From: JAACFF01 sp963807975
Lineage (GTDB): Bacteria; Chloroflexota; Anaerolineae; Promineifilales; Promineifilaceae
Reading direction: 5' to 3'
Length of the DNA stretch: 64,000 bases
NCBI GenBank assembly: GCA_963807975.1
Contig: CAWEDV010000001.1
Location: forward strand, 2,480,001 to 2,544,000
Part shown: positions 26,265-35,457 of the stretch, in pieces
Layout of the letters: each line of letters opens with the position of its first letter
Position numbering within the stretch: the stretch's first letter is position 1
Program-made: the position numbers and the translations under genes
Notes under the pieces: model-generated
What the model was told of the DNA's origin: nothing
Databases searched by the model: none
Seen by the model: the letters and a program-made list of their open reading frames with translations, nothing else

Positions 26265-28178
26265 TTACCCGCCAAGGTTCTTTCCTGGTGGAGCTGGCGG
26301 TCGCGGACGGGCTCCGGGACCAGGTGCAGTTCCGGGTCCGGGACCAGGTGCAGCCGTTCGGCTTGGTACATTCAATATCTGTCCGGGATGGATGATATTA
26401 GGATTCTCAATTTGCGGATTGGCTGCCAACAAAGCCTGGTAAGTCACTCCTAGTTTATTGGCTATCTTAACCATCCAATCACAAGCGCCAACGACATACG
26501 TGCTGCCCTGGTCGATCCCGGGATAAAGATCACAATTGATCGATATCGGGGCGGGAGGTGTTTCGTCATCGCCACCACTGGCTACGGCCGTCGGTTCCGG
26601 TGTCGGCTCGACAGTTGGTTCCGGTGTCGGCTCGACAGTTGGTTCCGGTGTCGGTTCGACAGTTGGTTCCGGTGTCGGTTCGACAGTTGGTTCCGGTGTC
26701 GGTTCGACAGTTGGTTCCGGTGTCGGTTCGACAGTTGGTTCCGGTGTCGGCTCGACAGTTGGTTCCGGTGTCGGCTCGACAGTTGGTTCTAGTGTTGGCT
26801 CGACAGTTGGTTCTAGTGTTGGCTCGACAGTTGGTTCCTCAGCCGGCTCGGCCGTTGCTTCCTCGGTTTCAGCTTCTTCTGCCTCGACCGTTTCTTCAGC
26901 TTCTTCCGTCTCGGCTTCTTCCATCTCAGGATCCGTGGCCATGGCCAGGACCTCATCCGAAATTGCAGTTACGACGCAGCGGAATCCGATGCTGTCACCA
27001 GACTCTGCCGGAGGCGCCGGAAAACGCACCGTTGACGCCGAGAAATTACCTGTGTCCACCCATGATCCTCCGCGAACCACTTTATCTTCGCCATCATCGG
27101 GACCTACAGGATTAGACTCCTCAGACTGGGCATAATAGGCGCCATCATACCAGTCGCCTACCCACTCCCACACATTGCCGGCCATATCATAAGCGCCGGA
27201 TGGGCTGCGACCATCCTCTATGCTGCCTACCGGGGATGATGCGGCAAAGCCATCGTCAAAATCTTGGCCCGCATAATCTTCGGTGCAGTTGATATCACAG
27301 GTATTAGCCAAGGCGCCGTCAAACTCATCCCCATAGGGATAAAGCGTCTTGGTGCTCGCTTCAGCATCCCAGCTTGCAGCCATTTCCCACTCCGCTTCGC
27401 TGGGCAGCCGCGCTCCACGCCAGGTGCAGAAAGCATCCGCGCCGTACCAGGTCACACCCGTTACTGGATGATTGATAAAGGCATCTTCAACGATGAATAC
27501 GCCATCGTCTCCGGCCTCGATCTGGCTGTCGGCGAGGGAAATGCATTCTTGCCCTTCACAAGCGCCCTCGATCTCGCCTACATCATTGATGAAATCAAGG
27601 AAAGCTTCATTAGTCACTTCAAAAATATCCACATAGAAGGCATCTACAACTACATTATGGATCGGTTCAGAAGATGTAAACCAGCCTTCGTCACATGTCT
27701 CAAAGAAAGCGCCACACGCTTCCATCAACTGCGACGTCAGGGCTCCCATTTCAAACGTGCCTTCATTGATCAGGAGCATATCGGCTGTTTCACTTCTAAT
27801 ACTGACCGGCAGAGGCGTTGGGTCTGCCTCCACTATTGGGTCAGGTTCCGGTTCTGAGGTCGGCGTTTCCGTATCCTCAGGGACTGGAGTCGGTTCCGGC
27901 GTATAAGTTGCCGTGGGAGCGGGGACTTCTGTGTCCACTGCCTCGGGTTCGGCTGGCGCTCCTTGCGCCGCTTCATCAGCGGGCTCTGCAGCCAGCGCAG
28001 GCTCTTCCGCGACCGTATCACTGCTGGCCGCTTCGCCCGTGACTACGGCAACAATTTGTTCGCGCAAATTATCGATACTTTCGCCTGATGGGATTTCTAG
28101 ATTTGAACATGCGGTCAGAACCAAGATAAGACCTGTCAAGAGGAGAAATCGCCTGAAGTTACTATTGAATACTGCCAT
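26265..28178 (-). CDS. SUMF1-domain lipoprotein with Pro-Thr-Glu repeats and LysM
   Basis: 637 aa. Lipoprotein signal peptide with lipobox LTAC (Cys near 24), a Ser/Pro/Glu-rich stalk, then a formylglycine-generating-enzyme-like (SUMF1) domain: VTWYGADAFCTWRGARLPSEAEWEMAA, YDMAGNVWEWVGDWY, VVRGGSWVDTGNFSASTVRF, IGFRCV. The catalytic cysteines of true FGE are not in the expected C-terminal context, so it is probably a binding or scaffold domain. About ten EPTxEPTV-type repeats follow, encoded by a 24-bp tandem repeat, then a LysM-like domain (VKIANKLGVTYQALLAANPQIENPNIIHPGQILNVP) that should bind peptidoglycan or glycan. It is likely an outer-surface anchored protein. Confidence 0.85.
   Translation of the reverse strand: MAVFNSNFRRFLLLTGLILVLTACSNLEIPSGESIDNLREQIVAVVTGEAASSDTVAEEPALAAEPADEAAQGAPAEPEAVDTEVPAPTATYTPEPTPVPEDTETPTSEPEPDPIVEADPTPLPVSIRSETADMLLINEGTFEMGALTSQLMEACGAFFETCDEGWFTSSEPIHNVVVDAFYVDIFEVTNEAFLDFINDVGEIEGACEGQECISLADSQIEAGDDGVFIVEDAFINHPVTGVTWYGADAFCTWRGARLPSEAEWEMAASWDAEASTKTLYPYGDEFDGALANTCDINCTEDYAGQDFDDGFAASSPVGSIEDGRSPSGAYDMAGNVWEWVGDWYDGAYYAQSEESNPVGPDDGEDKVVRGGSWVDTGNFSASTVRFPAPPAESGDSIGFRCVVTAISDEVLAMATDPEMEEAETEEAEETVEAEEAETEEATAEPAEEPTVEPTLEPTVEPTLEPTVEPTPEPTVEPTPEPTVEPTPEPTVEPTPEPTVEPTPEPTVEPTPEPTVEPTPEPTVEPTPEPTAVASGGDDETPPAPISINCDLYPGIDQGSTYVVGACDWMVKIANKLGVTYQALLAANPQIENPNIIHPGQILNVPSRTAAPGPGPGTAPGPGARPRPPAPPGKNLGG
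26593..26832. repeat. 24-bp tandem repeat, ten units, inside the SUMF1/LysM gene
   Basis: Ten consecutive 24-base units with consensus GGTTCCGGTGTCGGCTCGAC-AGTT on the + strand, followed by one degenerate unit (26833-26856). On the coding strand each unit gives eight residues of the EPTPEPTV type. Units differ at only a few positions, which implies recent expansion or homogenisation and possible length variation. Confidence 0.9.
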
Positions 28179-28220
28179 AATAACTGTGCTCCATTTTTGT
28201 CTTTGCTAAAGAAGAGGGAT

Positions 28221-28252
28221 CACGGGCTGGTTTCATTATCTACCAGCCCGTG
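28221..28252. terminator. hairpin after the secreted-protein gene
   Basis: CACGGGCTGG (28221-28230), 12-base loop, CCAGCCCGTG (28243-28252): a perfect 10-bp stem 23 bases past the stop of the - strand gene 28276-29127. No good U-run follows, so termination is probable but not certain. Confidence 0.5.
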
Positions 28253-28275
28253 AAAAGGGTTGTTAAATGGTTTGC

Positions 28276-29127
28276 TTATCGCTCAGCACGCGGATCCCAG
28301 TATACATCACCATCGTCAACAAAGTCCGTGATATCAACATTGATTTTATCGCTGAAGTCAGAGACCGAGATATCGTCTACTACGAACACTGTCCAGGCAT
28401 TGTGGTCAGGGAATTTCATACCCATCCAAAGATGCATAAAGGCACCCCGGCGGATGAAGACGCCTTCTTTGCGGCCCAGATAGTTGCACTTGGCGTCGCC
28501 GTTGGCGCATACATAGGCATCCGGGAACAACTCACGCCATTCATGGACGCTGGACGGATCAGCGGTATCGCCAAAGCCATACCAGGCCACGCTGTTATAT
28601 TCGCTTTTAACATTGTGTTCCCAGGCCGTGATGTGAACCTGTACCCAATACTTGCCATCTACCAGGTCTGGACTGACCTGCTGGGACATGCCTGCATACT
28701 GCGAACCTGAGGCGCCGGTGCGGAAGAATAAGCCCGCTCCAGGGTTATATCCCGGAGGCTCAGGCATCTCCATCTTGGGCGCGCCCTCCTTGCCTTCTTG
28801 CTGCGGAGGCATGGCTTCGGGAGGCAGTGGCGCTGATCCACCTTCGCGGGTGCCAGCCTTGGTCAGGTCAACATTGGCGAAATGGACCGACCAGCCTGGC
28901 GTCAACACCGGGTCTGGAACATTCCAGGCTACCGGTTTACCACCATCCCAGTACATGAAATCACCATTATAGATGTACTGGGGAGTGGTTACTCTCTTGG
29001 CCGGCTGTGCAATCTTCGCCGACGTATCTTCATACTTCACAACTTTAAATCCACCGGCGAAAGTGGCTACAGACACTACCAGTCCAAGAAGCAGTGTGAG
29101 TAAGAGTGCAATTTTTAATTTGCTCAT
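28276..29127 (-). CDS. hypothetical secreted protein
   Basis: 283 aa. A signal peptide or membrane anchor (KIALLLTLLLGLVVSVATFAGG) is followed by a beta-rich domain beginning YIYNGDFMYWDGGKPVAWNVPD, a pattern typical of carbohydrate-binding-like jelly-roll modules that describe 'N-terminal strand plus concave face'. A Pro/Glu/Met-rich insert (about 100-130) interrupts it. Two cysteines near 220-226 (CANGDAKC) may pair. ATG 29127 has AAGGAG ten bases upstream; an earlier in-frame TTG is less likely. No family is recognised with certainty. Confidence 0.7.
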   Translation of the reverse strand: MSKLKIALLLTLLLGLVVSVATFAGGFKVVKYEDTSAKIAQPAKRVTTPQYIYNGDFMYWDGGKPVAWNVPDPVLTPGWSVHFANVDLTKAGTREGGSAPLPPEAMPPQQEGKEGAPKMEMPEPPGYNPGAGLFFRTGASGSQYAGMSQQVSPDLVDGKYWVQVHITAWEHNVKSEYNSVAWYGFGDTADPSSVHEWRELFPDAYVCANGDAKCNYLGRKEGVFIRRGAFMHLWMGMKFPDHNAWTVFVVDDISVSDFSDKINVDITDFVDDGDVYWDPRAER

Positions 29128-29151
29128 TTGTCTATGCTCTCCTTCATTCAA

Positions 29152-29611
29152 AATAATACTACTGAGTTCCTAATTGCCTGAGCTGATAATCAAATCTACA
29201 AACCATTTCCTACCTCATACGCTGCTCCTTTATGATCTGGAAGTCGCAACTATGACACCTCTTCTTGCGCTGAATAATCGAGATTTGTCGTGTGCTCTTT
29301 CTACTTCGCTGTGTACGTAACATGATCCTGCCACAGATAGTTGGAATGTAACATAAATACGACGTGAAATGGAAGCCGCACGCCCATGAATTCCCCGTGA
29401 ATTTTTTGGATGATCCTTTTTGAGCAGGTTATATCGTCTAAAAGGGACAGAAATGACGCCGTATAGCCCCCTTCATCAATATTTATAGATTTCGCGCCAG
29501 GTCTGGTGCTAAATGAAGAAACCCGGTTTTTACTGTCTTAGATTCCTCTTCACTGGAGGCTAAAATACCCGGTTTCTGAATCCATCATAGATTGTTTGAT
29601 GAGATCGGCTT
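29152..29611. other. 460-bp non-coding gap
   Basis: No convincing ORF on either strand. The only structure I see is an imperfect inverted pair, AGAAACCCGGTTTTTA (about 29516-29531) and TAAAATACCCGGTTTCT (about 29560-29577). These could fold into a hairpin after the stop of the - strand lipoprotein gene at 29612 and act as a weak terminator. Confidence 0.5.
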
Positions 29612-31120
29612 TTAGGGCAGCGGCCGGTCTTGGGGAGCCATATCTATGACAAATTTGGACTCGATAGGCAGCAGATTGCGGCGCAGGGGGTTGTCTGCAC
29701 CGTCGGGGTAGTCAAATTGTTCCAGAGGCGCGTTATCTTGGTGAAGCATGGCCACAGCCGTTTCCGTCGCCAGGTCCGTATCAATAGAAACCAGAACATC
29801 ACGATTGATGCCCGCCGGCAGCCACGTCTGGCCGATGATCTCATCTACCGCACCCGTTTCGTCGACATTATAGATCACCACCCAGGCATCCAGATCGGTG
29901 ACGACCAACGGGACAACGACCTCACCTTCTTCCCCCAGCGCTTGGTCTTTGCTGATCAAATAGTTACCTGGCGTCGTGGCCATGGTGAACGGCGGAAGCG
30001 GTTTGCCCTCATAAACCAAAGGCAGATCCGCGGCTGGAAATTCAAACTCCCCCAATTGCCCCGTATCTTCGTGCAGGATCAAGTATAGTCGACCGGTCAC
30101 GGCCGTTTCCAGCAGCTCCACCTGCACCAATTCATTCACTCCATCCTCGATAGCCTGCGACCCGATGATCAGGCCCGGTACACCCTCATCATCATAGTAG
30201 GCAACGACAAACCCCGGCCCACTGCTGACCGCGCGCTCGACCGTTATTGTGTTCTCTTGCAGCGGTTGATCGTAGACGAGAATATCCGGAGGTAGGGATA
30301 CGCCAAATGGCGCCATCACCCCGTTCCCATCGTCGATTACCGGCAGGTCAACGTTCTGATCAAAGCCGCCCGGCTGCTCTGCATCCAGATATAGGACCGC
30401 CAGCAAATCCTCTGTGGCAATACGCCAGCGAATGGGGAAGCTCAATTCATTATTGTCTCCCGCCTGCACCGGAACTTGTCCCAGCGCGGCCCCCACTTCT
30501 CCATTCCCATAATTATGAATCACCACCCAGCCTAGCTCCAGAGTGAAGACATGTTCGATCATGACCTGCCCATCCGAGCCAATTTCCTGGTCCCCAATCT
30601 CGATCAATGGTATCGGTAGTTGGATATCAACCGCGAAACTCTGGGCCACGACATTTCCGCCATCCTGCAGTGGTACATCCGGTCCCGGGTCCTCAAACAC
30701 CCCATCTTCCCCTGCATCCTCGTGCAATTGGACCAGGAGCGTGGGTGTTGCCGCGCGTGGTTGGATACTCACGCTGACCGCCATGTTCTCACCCGGTACG
30801 AGCCGCTCATAACCCAACAGCTCTCCAGCGCCGCCCTCGTCCTCTTGATAAATGGCCAACCAGCCCCCTTCAGGGATGAATACGCGGTCGATCAGCAGGC
30901 TACCATCTTCCGTGAGTGTTTGGGACTTGACTTCTATAACGGGGACAACGGGCGTTGGCTTTGGCGTGCTGGTCGGCAGAGGCGTGGCTGAGGGCCGGGG
31001 AGAAGGAGTGACAACAACCTGCGTGGGTGTCGCCGGCTGTTCTCCAGCTTCACCCCGCGAACAGGCCGCCAGCAAGATAACGGATGTAATCAGTACGAAC
31101 GCGATTCGCTTCAATTCCAT
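29612..31120 (-). CDS. lipoprotein with four DUF7282-like beta-sandwich repeats
   Basis: 502 aa. Lipobox LLAACS (Cys near 20), a Thr/Pro-rich stalk (TPSPRPSATPLPTSTPKPTP), then four related repeats of about 110 residues. Each carries the pattern VxSQxLxxDGxxxVxxVFxxEGGWLxIYxxDE...GQxxVxAGxN...xLxxxLHxDxGexGxFexP. These features match the DUF7282-type extracellular domain found in halophiles and Chloroflexota. I chose ATG 31120 because it directly precedes the signal peptide (MELKRIAFVLITSVILLAAC). An extracytoplasmic structural or adhesive role is an inference. Confidence 0.8.
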   Translation of the reverse strand: MELKRIAFVLITSVILLAACSRGEAGEQPATPTQVVVTPSPRPSATPLPTSTPKPTPVVPVIEVKSQTLTEDGSLLIDRVFIPEGGWLAIYQEDEGGAGELLGYERLVPGENMAVSVSIQPRAATPTLLVQLHEDAGEDGVFEDPGPDVPLQDGGNVVAQSFAVDIQLPIPLIEIGDQEIGSDGQVMIEHVFTLELGWVVIHNYGNGEVGAALGQVPVQAGDNNELSFPIRWRIATEDLLAVLYLDAEQPGGFDQNVDLPVIDDGNGVMAPFGVSLPPDILVYDQPLQENTITVERAVSSGPGFVVAYYDDEGVPGLIIGSQAIEDGVNELVQVELLETAVTGRLYLILHEDTGQLGEFEFPAADLPLVYEGKPLPPFTMATTPGNYLISKDQALGEEGEVVVPLVVTDLDAWVVIYNVDETGAVDEIIGQTWLPAGINRDVLVSIDTDLATETAVAMLHQDNAPLEQFDYPDGADNPLRRNLLPIESKFVIDMAPQDRPLP

Positions 31121-31274
31121 CGAGCATCCTTCTCGTTCAAGTACATAGAAGCTTGATTGTATGCGTTCCCATGCCAATTCTCAAATAGGGATTAAGCATC
31201 TTCTTACTCGTTTCTGCTTAGGTATTGGGGCCAAAAGAGTATAATGGTCATCGTTATAGTTAGGTCAACAACCA

Positions 31275-31773
31275 ATGAACATCACCAAATCTAACAGCAA
31301 ATTCTTTGAACGAGCAATTGAACTTGCCTTGAACGCTGAGAGCAATGGCAATCTACCTATTGGTGCGGTGATAACCTCCGACGGTGAATTAACTGCCGCA
31401 GGGCAAAATTCCATTTGGCATCCCGATTTTAATCCTAACCGGCATGCAGAAATAGAAGCGCTGTGCAATGTCCCCCAACATTTTTGGCCTTATGCCAGCA
31501 AGATGACGCTCTATACCACCCTGGAACCGTGCCTGATGTGTATGGGCGCGATCCTCCTTCACTATATCGGCTGTCTCGTAAACGGCGCTGTTGATGATAT
31601 GGACGGTGCCAGCCAGGTCACCGGCACACGCCTGCAGCCTTCGAAGAAATGACGTCCCGAACGAATGGATCGGCCCCACCTATTCAACTGCCTGTGACCC
31701 TCTATTTGCACGAGCAAGAGAGCTCGTTTCACAAAGAAGGAATCCTGTGCAGCAAGCCGAGGATGAACTCTAA
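31275..31773 (+). pseudogene. frameshifted nucleoside deaminase (CMP/dCMP deaminase family)
   Basis: Codons from ATG 31275 give a deaminase with zinc motifs HAEIEAL (active Glu) and TLEPCLMCMGAIL (PCxxC), then hit TGA at 31650. The typical C-terminal sequence EWIGPTYSTACDPLFARARELV continues in another frame to TAA near 31773. One or two bases have been lost or gained around 31600-31650. The catalytic core is intact, so a shortened active protein is conceivable. A sequencing error is the other explanation. Confidence 0.7.
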
Positions 31774-31828
31774 CCAATTAGCTGCTGCGGTAGATTTTTC
31801 CGTTGAAAGATTTTAATTCCGCCTGCCG

Positions 31829-31857
31829 TTGTCAAAATGATTAATAAGGATTATGCT
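31829..31857 (+). promoter_or_regulatory. promoter of the selenothioredoxin-like gene
   Basis: TTGTCA (31829-31834), 17-base spacer, TATGCT (31852-31857), about 75 bases upstream of ATG 31932. This suggests that the gene is independently expressed despite its decayed neighbours. Confidence 0.5.
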
Positions 31858-31931
31858 GATTCTGAAAATGCTAGATTGGCCGTGTTTCCGGCGCAAGGCA
31901 GCACGACAAAGAAAAGAGAAAGGTGATATTT

Positions 31932-32492
31932 ATGTCAAACCATTATAAATCGGTATTTCTCTTAGGATTGATCATGTTGATGCTTGTAGGATGTGGCAGT
32001 GTACCAGAGGTGGAGCCGGCTGCAGTTGCTGAGTCAGTTGCCGTTGCCTCCACAACCATCTCGTCGGCAGCTCAGACGACGATTGCAACGGCGACGCTGA
32101 CCGCCGTTCCTGCCACATCGACAGCCGTTCCTGCCACATCAACAACCGTTTCCCCTACAGATACACCGTCGCTCTCAGAAAATCCAACGGAGGCAGCCCC
32201 CGCTGTCCTCGCCGCCAAACCGCAGTTTCTAGAGTTTTATACGGAGTGGTGAGGAACTTGCCAAGCAATGAAGCCCATCGTGAATGGGCTAAAAAAAGCG
32301 TATATCGGCCGTATTAAAGTTGTACGAATTGACCGCGAAGACCCGGATAATATCGAGATCGTCGAACAGTATGGCGCGCGCAACCAACCGATGTATTTCA
32401 TGCTGGACAGTGACCGCGAAATCATTTGGCAGCGGATCGGAGCGATCAGTTCGTCCGAGTTGGAACAAGTATTTTTGGCGGCTTTGGAGTAA
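31932..32492 (+). CDS. thioredoxin-like lipoprotein with in-frame TGA at the active-site cysteine (putative selenoprotein, UGTC)
   Basis: From ATG 31932 (AAAGGTGA ribosome site, five bases away): lipoprotein signal with lipobox LVGC, a Ser/Thr/Ala/Pro-rich linker, then LEFYTEW, TGA (32250-32252), GTCQAMKPIVNGL and a complete thioredoxin-fold remainder (KVVRIDREDPDNIEIVEQYGARNQPMYFML, cis-Pro in NQP), ending at TAA 32490-32492. Reading TGA as Sec gives 186 aa with a W-U-G-T-C active site (Sec107, Cys110) where relatives have WCxxC. Frame and length are otherwise intact. A perfect 7-bp SECIS-like hairpin follows. Caution: the flanking genes are decaying, and TGC to TGA is one substitution. Confidence 0.7.
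32272..32290 (+). promoter_or_regulatory. candidate bacterial SECIS hairpin of the thioredoxin-like gene
   Basis: AGCCCAT (32272-32278), loop CGTGA (32279-32283), ATGGGCT (32284-32290): a perfect 7-bp stem. The loop begins 27 nt after the TGA and has G at its second position, within the usual bacterial SECIS limits. It is more stable than the mvhD hairpin. Confidence 0.6.
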
Positions 32493-33341
32493 AAGAAGAA
32501 TTATCACCATCAGGAGGGCAATGAATTGGTGAAATTTCTGGAAACCCAACACCTCATTCTACATCGCTTGGGCTCTCGGATTGAAAAGCAGATACAAAGA
32601 AAACCAGACGGCAGTTTAAGGTGATTGGAGTCTTAGGCAAGTTCTCAAAAAAATGTGGGGAGATAGACTTAAGATAGGGATCTACTCATATAGCCAGCCG
32701 AAATCTAGGGAAATGATAAAAGTCCGATCTGATCGGCGGGCGAAGTTTGTGAAAGATTTCCCTATGTTGACTTTCGATCTACTTCATAGTCATATTAAAT
32801 ACTTTCTCTATCTTGTCGGGTGTTTGCTTTCCCAAGTCTTCACAATAAAGCATTCCTCAAAATGAATGTCCCAATTGAATAGCATCTTGAATGCACAGGC
32901 AGTAACGCTTGCTGCGAGAGACTGGCTGCGGTTCAACCCAAAGCCGGTCGTTGTGATTTAGGTTCGGGCCCGATCACATGACTCAAATGCTGCGCTTCTT
33001 GTTACAAGAAGTGGCAAAGCGTTATTACGGCCCTTGCTGGATCCGAACCAGACACGGAATCGCGAATTTGAGTTGTCATTTGGTTTACCGAACCCTCGCC
33101 ACTATGGGAGAACACGCTCATCACGCTGCTTTTCCGCCCTGTTGGTGACAGCACCTCCGAACTCACGTTCCTGCACGAGCGTTTGCCCAATGCCGAAAGC
33201 GTTGAGACTTACCGCGGTGGTTGGTCGTTTGGTTTCGACCAACTGGCAATGGCACTGGCTTGAAGCTGTAGATAGTTAATAAATAGATTGCCTTCGTCAG
33301 CAGAAAATTAGCTGACGATCTGCAAAAAAACCCAATGCCAT
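32493..33341 (+). pseudogene. decayed stretch with methyltransferase and SRPBCC gene fragments
   Basis: No intact gene. Around 32900-33000 broken frames read AARDWLRFNPK-like sequence and RCDLGSGP then DHMTQMLRFL, the start of a SAM-dependent methyltransferase with its glycine motif, split by a frameshift. From about 33080 to TGA 33261-33263 one frame reads ENTLITLLFRPV...LTFLHERLP...GGWSFGFDQLAMALA, the C terminus of an AHSA1/SRPBCC-domain protein. A 70-codon frame at 32653-32865 has no recognisable features. Confidence 0.6.
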
Positions 33342-33365
33342 TTGAAACATAAAAAGGATAATGAA

Positions 33366-34745
33366 ATGTTAGCAAAACAAGATATTAGCGAATTTAGTAC
33401 CCAACTGCACAGTGAATTGATTCAACCTGATGACGCGACCTATGATGAGGCGCGCAAAGTTTACAACGCCATGATTGACAAACGCCCAGCGCTTATTGCC
33501 CAATGTGTTGATGCGGACAATGTCATCAGTGCAGTTAATTTCGGGCGTGAAAATCAATTGACCGTTGCTATCCGCGGTAGTGGGCACAACGGCCCCGGCT
33601 TTGGTACCGTTGAGGATGGTCTGGTTATTGATTTAGGCCGCATGCGCGGCATCCGGGTTGACCCGGATGCCAGCACAGTGCGGGTAGAAGGCGGCTGTGT
33701 CTGGGGCGATGTTGACCACGCCTCCCATCCCTTTGGTCTGACCGTGCCGACCGGGTTTCTTTCTTCCACTGGCGTAGGCGGGCTAACCTTGGGTGGTGGC
33801 GTAGGCTATCTCTCGCGCAATTATGGCCTGACTATTGATAACCTGCTGGGCGTCGATATGGTGCTGGCCGATGGCCGCTTTGTGCCGGCCAGCGCGGATG
33901 AGAATGCCGATCTCTTTTGGGCCGTGCGCAGCGGAGGCGGTAATTTTGGCGTGGTAACATCTTTCCTTTTTAAGGGTCAGCCGGTCAGTACTGTGTATGG
34001 TGGGCCGATGAATTGGCCGCTGGAAATGGCCGCTGATTTAATCCCTTTCTGGCAAGATATCATGCTCAATGCGCCCGACGAAATGAACAGCTTTTTTGCT
34101 TCCCTCACCGTGCCGCCGGCTGCCCCCTTCCCCGAAGAGTACCATATGCAAAATATGTGTGCAGTTGTCTGGTGTTACTCAGGCGAGATGGAAACTGCTG
34201 CAGCTGCATTCGAGCCAATCCGCCAGTTGAGGACACCCGCCATCGATTTTGTTGGGATGATTCTCCTCCCCGCCTTACAAAGTATGTTTGGCGGCCTGTA
34301 TCCGGCCGGCTTGCAATGGTACTGGAAAGCGGATTTCTTCAATGAGTATGACGACAAATTGATTGACCTGCATGTCAAATATGGAGCGCAGCTGCCATCG
34401 ATGCACTCGACCATGCACATCTATCCCATCAATGGTGCAGCAGGCCGGGTTGGTCCGCAGGATACACCTTGGGGTTATCGTGATACCAGCTTTGCCCAGG
34501 TGATTGTAGGTGTGGACCTCGACCCTCAGAACAACGAGAGTATCTCCGAATGAGCCAAAGAGTACTGGCAGGCAATGCGTCCCAGTTCGGAGGGAGGTGG
34601 CTATGTAAACATGATAATGGATGAGGGTGAAGATCGGGTAAAGGCCGCCTAGGGCGACAACTATGAGCGTCTAGCCCAAGTTAAGGCAAAATACGTTCCA
34701 CAGAATCTCTTCCACGTTAATCAGAACATCAAACCCGCGGGGTAG
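33366..34745 (+). pseudogene. BBE-type FAD-linked oxidase broken by two stop codons
   Basis: Berberine-bridge-type oxidase: FAD-binding segment AIRGSGHNGPGFGTVEDGLVIDLGRMRGIRVD (the His that carries covalent FAD is present), GGLTLGGGVGYLSRNYGLTIDNLLG, and RSGGGNFGVVTSF. After about 395 codons, TGA at 34551-34553 and TAG at 34650-34652 interrupt the conserved tail (AKEYWQAMRP...DEGEDRVKAA*GDNYERLAQVKAKYVPQNLFHVNQNIKP), which ends at TAG 34743-34745. The stops fall where relatives have Trp and Tyr, so they are substitutions and not recoding. ATG 33366 follows an AAAGGAT site. The truncated product would lack the C-terminal flavin/substrate lid. Confidence 0.8.
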
Positions 34746-34765
34746 CCGTTGGTTTAATTATTAAG

Positions 34766-34805
34766 CCTAGCTCATCCTGTTGCTCTATGGACGGGATGAG
34801 TTAGG
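34766..34805. terminator. strong hairpin after the oxidase pseudogene
   Basis: CCTAGCTCATCC (34766-34777) pairs with GGATGAGTTAGG (34794-34805) with one G-U around a 16-base loop. No U-run follows, so it is terminator-like at best. The rest of 34746-34984 shows no gene. Confidence 0.4.
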
Positions 34806-34984
34806 GTTAACTCAATGCCTGACCCGCCGCCCAACATAGCTTCAGCCTGATGCTCCCTGTCGGGACAGCGCAGGTTATGCGGCCGAGTAAATCAAGCTAC
34901 TCCTCCTTCTTTCGCCCACTAATCTATGTCACAGCAAAGATAAAAGCATGATCGGTAAGGTCATCATTGTTGCCGCGATTGTAG

Positions 34985-35455
34985 TTAAAAGATGTCGGCA
35001 ATCATACGAGTTACTCTTTGCGCACTATCCTTACCAAGACGCGGCTCCGACTTCCCACTGATCTTGCGGCTCCAGGGACCGACAAAAAGTCTCAGACCTA
35101 GTACGGCGACAAAACTGAGTTGAAAGCCTACGTCCCACAGCGCCAGCGGATTGGCCAGGGTCATGAAGAGGGCGGCTACGAAGAGAGCGGCGGGAAGAAA
35201 AGTGGGCCGGCCAAGAATCAACAAAGACACGATAAACAGAGCCCCCATAATGGCCGCCCGGACCACGGCCGTTCCCGCTCCAGCCAACACTGTGTACAGA
35301 AAGATGCCACCAATAGCAGTAATTCCCGCAGCGCGCGCAGCGACAAAACAACGACTGCCCCGCAGATCAGGCTCCCGGAGAACGATCCCAGTTGCCATGG
35401 ACCACTCTGTGCCGTTGAAATAGGATATATGATTGTCAGCTTTTAGACGAACGGC
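34985..35455 (-). pseudogene. partial, internally deleted copy of comEC
   Basis: The fragment repeats two separate parts of the adjacent ComEC. It begins with the AVRxKADNHISxFN...TGIVxxEPD segment and then jumps directly to AARAAGITAIGGIFLYTVLAGAGTAVVRAAIMGALFIVSLL and on to RVTRMIADIF. Some 170 intervening residues are missing. It lies immediately downstream of the comEC stop on the same strand, so it is a tandem partial duplication followed by deletion. It has no ATG start or ribosome site and is probably non-functional. Confidence 0.8.
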
Positions 35456-35457
35456 CG

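Noticed and set aside
26593..26832. Regular repeats as a CRISPR array
   Set aside because: Units are contiguous with no spacers and encode a Pro/Thr/Glu stalk.
26536..27135. Long + strand frames across the repeat region (about 185-199 codons) as genes
   Set aside because: They are antisense low-complexity shadows of the SUMF1/LysM lipoprotein, with only Gly/Ser/Val or Val/Arg/Gln repeats.
31650..31652. TGA in the deaminase as a third selenocysteine
   Set aside because: The homologous C terminus continues in a different reading frame, so an indel explains it.
32653..32865. 70-codon frame in the decay zone
   Set aside because: No ribosome site, no family resemblance, and it lies between gene fragments.
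34551..34652. TGA and TAG in the FAD oxidase as a possible recoded Sec or Pyl codon pair
   Set aside because: They fall where the conserved tail has Trp and Tyr, not Cys, no hairpin was noted after the TGA, and a second, different stop follows. Nonsense mutations fit better.
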